DNA of 64,000 bases. Origin: Nomia melanderi (Eukaryota > Arthropoda > Insecta > Hymenoptera > Halictidae). Shown here in pieces: positions 36,722-47,600 of this stretch. Position numbers and translations under genes: made by a program. The stretch is from the NCBI RefSeq assembly GCF_051020985.1, contig NC_135009.1:11044606-11108605 (forward strand). Direction: 5' to 3'. Position 1 is the first letter of the stretch; the number at the start of each line of letters is the position of its first letter. Below the pieces are notes generated by a model. It did no database searches. It saw nothing but the letters and a program-made list of their open reading frames with translations, and was not told where the DNA came from.

Positions 36722-36958
36722 TTAACGCGTTGACTGACATGAGAGACACCAACGTTTCGCGTGACGCTTGTTCCTTCTACAGTAAAGAAAAAAAAGAAGA
36801 ATTGTTAATTACTCGATATCACAATTCTTACGTTACAATTTTATGCAGTTATTCGTGCGATTAAATATTTGAATTCGACATTAATTATCTTATAGGCTAT
36901 TTTCTTGTAATTTTGAAGCTTCGATCACCGGTGACCACCGTGGCAGTCAATATAAACG
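36722..36958. mobile_element. TTAA-ended MITE, family B, copy 2
   Basis: The left end is TTAACGCGTTGACTGACATG. The right end, CACCGGTGACCACCGTGGCA then GTCAATATAAA, is the inverted counterpart with the terminal TTAA degraded. About 237 bp and AT-rich inside. Confidence 0.6.
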
Positions 36959-37212
36959 CTCAACTACATTTCCAAATTACACAACGCGCAGAAATTCTTC
37001 GTATGACTTTCGTGTTTAGATGAAGTTCGATTCGTTGATATGCAAGGTGCTCGGGGAACTTTTAAACAGGAAACGGATTGTTTTTGTTATTCCTTTAAAA
37101 AAGTTCTTCGACTAGCACCTGTTACAACGGGGGAGAATATTTTTAGACGGTCGCGAGAAAGATGAATCCAAACGAAGTCCAGGAACTCCCGTGAGAGAAG
37201 TGCGGGATAAAA

Positions 37213-40200
37213 ATGGAGTTCTGCAAACGATACAAGCTTCTGCACGTTCTGCCGAGACCCGGAAGGCGAATCGTTTGGTCGTGGCGAACGGAGAACGGGA
37301 CGATCGTCAGGATCGCTGGGAACGATGCGTCGAACGACTGCCCGGTCGAGGTGGTTAACGTTTTCATCCCCGCGATCGCCATTTTGCTGGCGTTGATCGT
37401 CTTCTTTAAAGGCAGATGCGGCAGGAAACTTAAGTAAGCCTTTAAGACAATCTAACAGCGAAATCTCAATTTCACGAATCGAGAAAGGCCGTCGGAACTT
37501 TGTGAAACGGACAGATTCACCGATAGTTGAGATGTCGGCAAGAGAAAGCGATTAACTCAGTGAATGCTTCTAAATTTTGGTGCTAAGATACTTGAATGAT
37601 TATTCAGTTGGATAATATCTTCAAATTTCTTTAATTTTCACTCTGTAGAGTTAAACACTTTGGCAACTAAATTGCGCAATTAAGATCAAAGGGATATTTC
37701 CAAAAGAAACTCCGTGAATGGAGGACTCCTCGAGGTGTGAAAATGTTCTATACAGTTCGTTCGATAATGAAACCGAAGGACGAGGAACGGGTTTTCCAAT
37801 TTTCGAGACGACGCAACGTTTAACTGCCGAAATGGAACTCGGACGCGCGACTTTCGAAATTTCGTGGAGATTGGACCCCATTGTCCGCGGAGATAACGGC
37901 TTTTCGGGTTTAATTGACGCGAGCCGCGCGGATAATTCGTGGCGCGAGATTGAACGATGCGTCGGGGGATCTTCAGGGAATACCCGGTCCCAACTGGAGC
38001 GACATTCGATTAAACGAAATGTCTCACGTTCGCTTTGGGACACTCCATGATTCAGAGGACTGCGTTCTATTTAAACAATTTACTTCAATTAACGGGGTTC
38101 GGGCGTAGTTCGGAATTACCCACGCGCGATAGACGTGAGCGGAATAAGATAACCTTTTCGATTCGTAATTCGTGGACGGCCGACTGCCAACCGAAAGGCG
38201 GGCAACGTTTTCCCGGGATTCGACCTATTGTTTCACCTTCGTTAACCGGCGCGATAAAATTCTGCGATTCTCGGAAAGAATGTATAAATCATGAAGTGTT
38301 TACTCGTCGAACGAGTTTTAAACTTTGTTCGGCGTATTATCTTCCCCTGAAAGAACGAGGCACGACAGTACTGCCGGTTTCGTTCTTTAAACCTCGGCGA
38401 AGCACGCGAGAAAGAAAGATGGCGGATTGTTTGCGAACCGACATCGAGCTTTCCGGTATTTCTGGAAGACGTGGAAAAAAGCGGGCTGAACGAGCCGTGA
38501 GATAGGCGCTCGAGTCAATTAACAGGATAATTTACAACACGTGTCGGTGCGCACCCGCGTACGCATTCCTGACGCGCGTCACGCAGCCTTTTCGTGGAAT
38601 CTTAATGGAACAAGATGGCCGCCCGGTTTGGTACCAACGTTCATCCGCGGGAAAATCAATGGCTGACGTTTCCTGTTCGCCCCTGTCTCGAATGCGATCG
38701 GATCTTCCGAACAAGCGCCTGATCTGAGTGTGCAATTAATTTGCTACGACTCTTGAAAGATAATCCTTATCGTTTCGGGTTGAAACGATGGATAATGACA
38801 AATTGGGACGATAGAACATTGAAAGAATAGTTATTTGAAAGGATAAAAAATCGGATGAACAGAAAATTGGAAGGACAGAAAATTCAAATTGTTTCTTCAC
38901 GCGCGAAAGATTAGAAAAACGCGCGATGGTAGGAGTGATCTAGAAATTGCTCATCGAATGAGGAAGATCGCGGTTATCAAAAAAATCGTCGCGTTTCTCC
39001 GCGATACGGTGAATTACGATGTCGTAATTCAAAGCATCCATTACGAAAGCGAACGGCAAGGCGCACGCTAGAATTCCCGCGAATTGGTAGAAAACCGCTC
39101 TGGAATAAGCGGAAGTTGTCAGGCGACAGCCGACGCACGATAAATTATCACACCTGCGGGGAGGAGGCTAATTAATTTTCTTCTAGAGTTCGACGGCCGT
39201 GTGAACGCCGTGAAAAAGTCACGATCCCGTTCCGTTTCGTGTTTCTGATTACCTGAGAAATTAATTCAACGATTTTTACCCCCGGGAAAATTGATAAACC
39301 AACGGGCAGCATTTGATCGATCGGTCCCGTTGTAATTGTGCTTTAATGGACGCGCGGTGATCGTTATACAAGCCGTGATTATCATACGGTTATTTCCACG
39401 ATAATAAATTCTAATTGTAGAACACATATTCGATCATTCGCCGATATGAAACGCGAACACTTAATTATATTCTCGGTGATTATTGATTCGTGAAATTGAA
39501 GTTCCGCTAGTATGGAAAGGGTTTATGGTCAAGTTGTTACAAATCGCTATCCTTTTCTATCTGTTTTATTGCGTAGAGTATCTAGGGAGCTCCTCTCGTT
39601 TCACACGATCAGGACACTGTTGTGCATGTTGATCTTGCTGGTCCTTTTCCTGGAGGTCTGCGAGTCCTTTCTGACGACCACATCCTTGTCGTCCATTTTC
39701 ACGATTTTAGCGGTCCTCTGCTGCTGGATCCTTCATCGGCAAACAGAAATCAACGGGGGCTACGGGATCGCCTTTTCGGCGGGAATCTTCGCCGCCATTG
39801 GCTTGGCGCGAGCTTGGAAATGCACATACTTATCTGGGTCAGTAAAAGAGTAATCAAGTAACAGAGAAAACAAGAAATTCTCGAACCAGTAAATTTACAA
39901 GTAACACGTTCACCTCTGTACAAGAATATTCTCGGTTTAGATACGGTTTATCCATCGGACACGTTCGGTTGGCGACCGGCGCGGCGTCCGCCATTTTGTG
40001 CGGCTCCTTCGCCGTTCTGGATTCCTACACGTTCTATCTGACGGTGAGTATCCTTGATTAACATCTCAATCACGCGGTGAAACCTTATCAACGGGATTCC
40101 GTTAATACAAAAATATTCGAAGCATGTATGATCCCATCAGAGCGAAATGAAAAAATTGAAATTAATATTTTTCACGTAGCGTTCCGCTTTTCCGCGTTCA

Positions 40201-41669
40201 AGGAATTAGAAGCAGCTCTAATCTGAATTTACGACTGTCTCACGGTTCTCGGAACCACCTTACGGGAAGTATCCGACTGGGGAATTAACGGCGTAGCGCT
40301 ACAACCTTATCGAGAAGAGCCAGCTACGGCCGGTAACCGAGCGCAAACATTTGTTTTACATTTGCTCAGCTTGTTTGAATAATAATGTTTATTATCGCCG
40401 CGCGGCGAGAGAGTCGGCTCTTATCGGATGGGTAACGTTACTTTTCCTCCGACGCCGCGCTCTAAACTAGATCACAAAAATAGATGTGGCATTCATTTGT
40501 GCCGCTTCGCGGAAATAAGACCAGGAGCGTTTACCGATGCGACTTAATTCGAACTGAGCTCCCCTCGCTTAATCTTGGAGAGGCATTATCTTTTGCAAAC
40601 ATTTACTTTGAATGTTCCGTAGCTGAATGTTCCTCCGCGAAAACGGTCGGCCAATCGTCTTCGCTAATCGACAAACGTTCAAATTACGGCGCTGTTTAAT
40701 TCGGTGTGAAGCGATCAACGATAAAAGGCAAATCGTAAAGAACAAACGAATAAGTTATTTTTTTCGGTGACAAATAGACTGACAAACACGAGTGCACAAA
40801 ATACGAAACGCAGAAGTATGTTTTCCTTCTACCTCACGTTTAACTAATTAAGATTCTCGAGAGAAGCAATCAGCTTCCACCGAAACGTTGTTTCCCTACG
40901 TCCAGTTTTCTAGTGACAAATGGTCGTAATACCGTTCTCTTGTTCCGAACGATCGACAAACGCCGCGAATAAGTCGATAATCCGATCACCGGTGGATTAA
41001 ATAAATGAGTCAATCGGGAATGCGATTAAGCGCCGCTGAAAGGGTTGCATTCCAGCCGAGCCGAAGAAATCCGCTTCCCCGCGCGGTCGATCGATTCAAT
41101 TAAGAAATTCCCGGCCGCTCGCGCCAACACGCGACACATCCACACCCCCACCCCCCGTTCGCTGACGGTTTGAATTGGCCGGGAACCAGACAGCATATTT
41201 CACGTCTAATTATAATCGCGTTAAGAGCACGCCGCGCCGGCTCGAGCGTCTTCAACGGGGCCGGCGAACGCTTTCCCGTGATTCCAGGCCCGCGTATAGG
41301 TACGCACGCTCCGAATAAATATTTCACGTGCACGCTCGCTCCTTGACCCACTAAGAAGCGAGCCCGACTGCTGGAACGCGCAAACGGATCCCTCTAGCGC
41401 CGGGAATAACTCTATAATCGCCGATCCTCTCGCCGCAGACGAGACGCAGAAGAAGGTACTTGATCAGACAGGACTTGGACGGAGCGAGGACCGTTTACAG
41501 GCACTCCGGGGCGCCATTCATCAGCAGAATCACCTTCCACTGGGTGATCAATCTGTTGTCCAAGGGATACGCCGCTCCTTTGGAGTCCCAGGACCTCGGG
41601 GAACTGCCCGTCGAAGAGTCCGCTGCGCGACAGTTCGAGAAGTTCAGAAGGGTTTACGATCAGGAGAGG
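37213..41669 (+). CDS. Sur: Sur exons 1-4: TMD0 and L0 linker
   Basis: Exons 37213-37433, 39577-39837, 39941-40043, 41439-41669. The start ATG is in a good context (AAAAATGG). Exon 1 contains a potential N-glycosylation site (ENGT) and the first membrane helix (VVNVFIPAIAILLALIVFF). Exon 2 carries helices LLCMLILLVLFLEVC and LSSIFTILAVLCCWIL, and a further one around YGIAFSAGIFAAIGLA. Exon 3 has a Gly/Ala/Ser-rich helix. Exon 4 begins with five arginines (TRRRRRYLIRQ), matching the VIRVRRYIFF stretch of SUR1, and contains NLLSKG and DLGELPVEE of the L0/lasso region. The exon 2 donor (GG|GTCAGT) is weaker than the rest. Confidence 0.85.
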
Positions 41670-44600
41670 GTAAAAGAAATATATTAACCCTTTCCACTCG
41701 GAAGTTCTTTCCTAGAAATATGCAAGATTTTTCAGTGAGATACAAACGATATTCTTCGAAACTAACAAATGAGAAAACGTATATGAATTAAGAAACAAAG
41801 TTATTTTATTTCAATGTTTCACATATCGATGCATTATACAGAGCATAATGTTATATATAAGACGATAGTTTTGCTATATCGAATCTAGTGTTGACTGAGC
41901 GTCACCTCTCGAGCGCAAAGGGTTAACGGAATACTTGCTCGCGAAGAACGATAGTAAATTGAATCGCTCGTTGACTATCGGTTAGCTCCACTACTTAGAT
42001 CTGTTAAGATTGTATCGCCAAAACACTAAATTAGCTCTTAATTTTCTATCTTTAAAGTAAATCTCGCCATTGGGTTTAGTGCCGTGGAAGAAAAATTCTT
42101 TTGGACACGGAAAGGTGACAATGATAATAAAGATTACTTCAAGGGTGTACTATTTTATGTATTTTATGTTAGATTAAAGCTACACCCTTAGTAACGAAGT
42201 AAAAGTACATTTTACTAAGTTTATTCGACTTTCTATTTAAAGAGGAATTTTAGAAATAAATGTACAACACTGCATTGCTTTTCTCTACTTTCCGTTTCGT
42301 GAGGTTAACTGATTTGGCCAATGAGTGGCTCGATTGTTAGTAAACGATTAAATATTCTGAACACCACGAAGGGCAAAGCGAGATTGTCCCTTTGGCGATG
42401 TTTCTGGAAACGAGTATGGCTCCCGTTCGCTGTCGGGGGCTTGCTGAAACTGCTGGGAGACGCGACCACCCTTGTCGGTCCGATGACCATTTCGAAAATC
42501 TTGGATTACGTGTCTGCGTCTCAAAACGGAACTGTTCATCGATATCATCGGGTATTTAACGCTCGTGGATCTCGTTCTTCGGCTATTCGCATCAGCGATC
42601 AAGAATTGAATGTTTCCAGAGCGCCATGACGTTCTCCGAGGTTCTCCAAAATGGCTACTTCCTCGCTCTGCTCGTGTTCGTGTTCGCGTTGCTGCAGAGC
42701 ACTCTGAGCCAGGCCTCCACTCACGTGCTCTGCGTCGAAGGAATTCGTTTGAAAACTTCCCTTCAGGTATAGACTCGAACGTCGAGTCCTGAAGAGCTGC
42801 TCTAATTCGATACATTATGTGCCTAGGCGTTGTTGTACGACAAAGCGTTGCGCCTTTGCTCGTGGAGCATAGACGACGACTGCGAGAAAGACGGTGAGCA
42901 ACAGAAGAGTCAACAGACCGCTGACATGGGGACCCTAACGAACCTCGTCTCCGAGGATGCTTATAATCTAATGAGTTTCTTCTGGATTGGGCATTACACT
43001 TGGGCCATACCGTTGAAGGTAAACAAAGATGCGTAGAATTTGTCAGTAATGATAGCTGATTCTTAGTTTCTTTAATTAAAGTCTCTAGTCTGGGTACTAG
43101 GCTGGATGAACTTAGATCTAATCTAAAATATAGTCTCTTTAGAATTAAAGACTTTAGTCTAGGTATTAGATTAGATGAACTTTTAATTTCTGATTCTAGA
43201 TCACTGTCATCGTGTTCCTTCTCTACACGAAGCTAGGCATCAGTGCCATCATCGGCGCGCTTTGTTGCATTCTACTGGTTACCCCTATGCAATTGCTTCT
43301 TGGGAAGAAAATGTCGGAGAACTACAAGTCCATTACAGTACGTTCAACGCATCTATCTCGTCTTTCACTGTTGCAAATCTTGCCAACGAGAAGAATTGCT
43401 TTAGAATAGAAGCGATGCGAGGCTTCGTCTGGTCAACGAGGTGCTCCAGGGGATGAAGCTGGTGAAACTCCGAGCCTGGGAGGACATTTTCGAGAAGAAG
43501 ATCAGAGGGACGAGGAACGAGGAGCTGAAGATGCTGGACAAAGACTCCTTCTATTGGACTCTCATCAGTAAATTCTATTTCTTACGTTAACCGAGGCATA
43601 ACAACCTCTGAATTGATTCTCTTCATCGCTGCCAGATTTTCTCTCGCATGCTTCTTCGGTCCTCACCACGCTCTTCACGTTCGGAGCCTATTATTGGTTG
43701 GAGGATCGTAGTCTGGAAGCTGGCAACGTTTTCGCGAGTTTGGCCCTGTTCTCGCAGCTCACCGTGCCTCTTCTGATCTTTCCTGTGATGATGCCTATCA
43801 TCATCAATGCTATGGTAGGCTATCGATACATCATTGTGCAGTCGAAACGGAAAGAAACAATTCATTTCTCGTCTACAAATATGTCATTTCATCAGTGTCC
43901 ATTCATTCGCGCGGTTTCATTCAGGTGTCTACAACCAGAATGGAAGATTTCCTTCAGCTCCCAGAAATGGTGAACGTCCTGCCGGATCCCAGCGACGGCA
44001 GGTCCGACAACATCGACAACACGTCCTCGCGGACCAATTCCATGGACGAAAACACTGTGAGTATCCGAAAAGTATATCCCCTTGGAATTCGTCCCTGAAC
44101 CTCTTCGAGTTCTTCAAGGCAGCATCGACGAAGGTGCACAGCGCAGCGACCTTCGGATCGTTAGACAACATCGAGGAGGACGAGGAGGACGGACAGTCCT
44201 GTGGTTTCAGGGAATACAACCCCGATATCGGCTCCTCTACGGACACAGTGTTCGAGAAAGATCCTGTGATTCCGGTACTCCGAATGGAGTCCTGCGTGTT
44301 CTCCTGGGGCTCCGAAGAAGGACAGCTGTCGATCCGGGAGCTCAGCTTTCCTAGCGGTAATGAACTTCCTTGTTTCCGAAACAAATATTCGAGTGCTAAT
44401 TCGCAGCTTCATGGAGTTCCTCGTTGAATCCTGGTTATATTCTATTCAGGTCAACTGACGATGATCGTTGGAAAGACGGGAAGTGGAAAGACCTCTCTGT
44501 TGTTAGGGATGTTAGGCGAGATCCAGAGAACCTCGGGAACCGTCGAATGGATCAAGTGAGTCCTCTCGATTACCAAAAATCGTGTTAAAACATAGCACCT

Positions 44601-47600
44601 GATAATTTATCATTAATCCTGTTGCAAAGTAGGGGATCGAGGATAACGTATGTAGCTCAGAGACCCTGGCTACTAAACGCTACCTTAAGGGACAACGTCC
44701 TTTTCGGCTCGGCTTACAAGCCGAGGAGGTATCGAAGCGTGTTGAAGGCTTGCGCGTTGTTGCCGGATGTCGAGATACTTCCTGGCCACGACTTCACGCG
44801 GATCGGCGAGAAGGGGATCAATTTGAGCGGAGGTCAAAAGCAGAGGGTTGCTATAGCTAGAGCGATTTACAGTGACGCGGACGTTGTTATCATGGTCGGT
44901 TCGCATGATTCGATGAAGTTTCTAAGGTGTCTATTCTGTAACGTCGAATGCTTGTAGGATGATCCTCTGTCCGCGTTGGATCACCAGGTTGGCCAGCAGA
45001 TCTTCGATCAGGGAATCCGGAAGCTTCTTCTAAGAAGCGGGCGCACTGTGATCATGGTCACTCATCGGTTAGAATTGTTGTCCACTGCTCATCAAGTACG
45101 TCAACTCATTCTGCTTGAGACTTGAATACTTTAACACCTGGGAAATGATGCACCGTAAACATTCAGGTGATCGTGATGGACGACTGTCAAGTCAGAGCTA
45201 CAGGCACGAAGGCTACCATCGAGAATTCGTATCCGGGCATTGCTAGTGAATGGAGGGAAGCTGCGACGAGACACCACGACGAACGTCGACCTCACAGACC
45301 TGCCAAGGACTGGTGGTCCCTGCTTAGACTGGTTTCTAGAATCGGCATCAACGTGAGGAGCAAACAAGCCACTGATGGCTCGTGGATCACTGAACAGGGA
45401 GCTCACGTAGTGAGTATTCAACGACAAATCACTCGTTAGTACCTATAGTGGCGTTCAAAAGTTCAGATCGTTTTTGGAACTTTTCTTATTCAATGAAGGC
45501 TTCAACACGAATTGAAGATTTTGAAGCCACCGAAGTCACTGTCTGACGCAACTGTTTCCCCTTAGAATCCACCGGTTTTCGTGCCGCTCAGAATGCAGAG
45601 AACCACCCTTTCCGGGTCGAGATACCTGGCCCCCGACCTCACGGACCTCCCAGTGTCCACGGAGGAGTGGAACGTCGCGAAAAAGCAATCGAAGTCCCAT
45701 CGAAACGCCGCTAGGTCGAGCAGTCTACAGCCGCAAAGGCGACCACCGCCCGTCCTCCGTCAAAGTAGCACTCCAACGATGCTCGAGAGCGGAAACATTA
45801 TACCTAGGTAGTCGGTAGCTAACGTCCTATACTCTTTTCGTGTTGGATCAGCTTTGATGGCACTTGATGTTTCAGGAAGAGGAACAACACGTTCGTTGGG
45901 GAACAGACAAGTGGTGTATTCAGGCAGATATTCTCTGGCAGGTTCGTTCTCTTCCAACTATTCGACTGGAGTTTAAAGAATACAATAGGATTTATTTAAC
46001 CCTTCTGTCCTAGAATTGTCAGTCCACACCCTGACGAAATGAACAGAGACAAGAGCGTTCTCCGTAGGTTGATGCCGTCCAATTCTAGCAAACAGATGCA
46101 GTACAACATCAAAAGGTATAGGATTCGCCGTCCCCAAAGAATCATTGAGAATCCTTCCTCTGTCTCCTCTGAAGCTAGACGAATTTTGTTTAGATCCAAT
46201 CGAATACAAGAGGACAATCACCTCCCAGTGGAAAGATTAATATCAGTGGAATCCAAGGGAACCGCGGATACCAGTGACACCGAAGAAAGTTGGTCCACTT
46301 CGATCAGTTCGGTTCGAGGATAGATTAGATGACGATGGAAGGCTGTTTGTTACAGAGTGCTACGATGTAGAGGACCACGATGAATCCCTTTACGAAGACA
46401 ATAGCGGAATGGTCACTAGAATGATTTGCATGGATTACTCGAAAGCTGGGGGATGGATACCTGGCCTGATTTACGTGGGCATGGCAATTCTCTGTCAGAT
46501 CGTCCGCGTGTACACGGACCTCTGGCTCAGCCGATGGACGGACCAGGAAAGGGACACTTGGACTCGTGGAGAGCAAAACATGGTCTATATACCTCATTTT
46601 CTCTGTTTGTAAATAACACAATCTCCAACGAGAATAAGATACAAAAAACATTTGAAAAGTTCGCTACCAATGAAAGCTTGCAACCTTTAATTTGGAATTA
46701 CTTCGATCTTTCAATATGGTCTCTCATAATCTTAATACATGTTAGTACATTCAAATTCCAGACGTGGTTCTACTTCAGGGTCTACCTGATCCTCTCCGCA
46801 GCCTCCATACTTCTCTCTTTCGCGTGCAATGCAGTTGGACAATGGACAGGAGCTAGAGCGAGAAGAAAACTCCACGAAGAAGCGATCTGCAGGCTTCTAA
46901 GAGTACCTCTGTCGTTTTTCGAGTGCAATCCCGTGGGGAAAATTTTGAACAGATTCAGCGCTGACATAGGTGTCATCGATAAGGTTTGCATTAGAAGTAA
47001 TTAACCCCTTGCCTTATAATAACGTGTAAAACTTATGAAGATTTTAAACAGAATTTAGGAAGCATAAATATTGCTCAGTTCTTTTGAATTCGAATGAAAT
47101 GTTCTTCCGTTATCAGTTGCACTTCAGAGTAAACATGAATATAGGATACACCTAGAATCTGTCGTTTTCTCGATAAATTATTAATTATTAATAGGAAAGT
47201 AGTTGTGTCGATCACAGTTGAGAAGAAAAGCATAGGGCAAGGGGTTACAGGTATTCAGAATGGGACACTGTAAGAATCGAATGGGATTTCTCTTGAAGAA
47301 AATATCCACGTCGATCCAAAGGCTGACCTTCTTCGTTCTGCTGTGCGGTTCGGCGATGACAGTGAACGTGATCATTTCGCCGTGGTTTCTCGTCGCTGCT
47401 CTGCCAACTTGCGCCGTCTACTATCTCGTCCAAAGGTTCTACAGGCGAAGCGCGAGGCATCTGCAGCGTCTGGACGGCAGGTACCTCGTAAATTTTTGCG
47501 AATTGCGGCGCAGAGTAAATTAACCGGTCCAAGTCACCGATTTACCCACAGCGTACACACGTTTTGCATATCTCGGAACGCTTCGCGACACGTTTCGGGG

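Larger units (their letters stand above)
33261..37212. other. Intergenic spacer between Rbfox1 and Sur
   Basis: No recognised gene. It holds one low-confidence minus-strand frame (33477-34088) and a TTAA-ended element (36722-36958). The Sur promoter and any 5' UTR exon should lie here, but I see no clear TATA or initiator. Confidence 0.5.

Noticed and set aside
42348..42815. 155-codon antisense frame over Sur exons 5-6
   Set aside because: Shadow of well-supported plus-strand exons.
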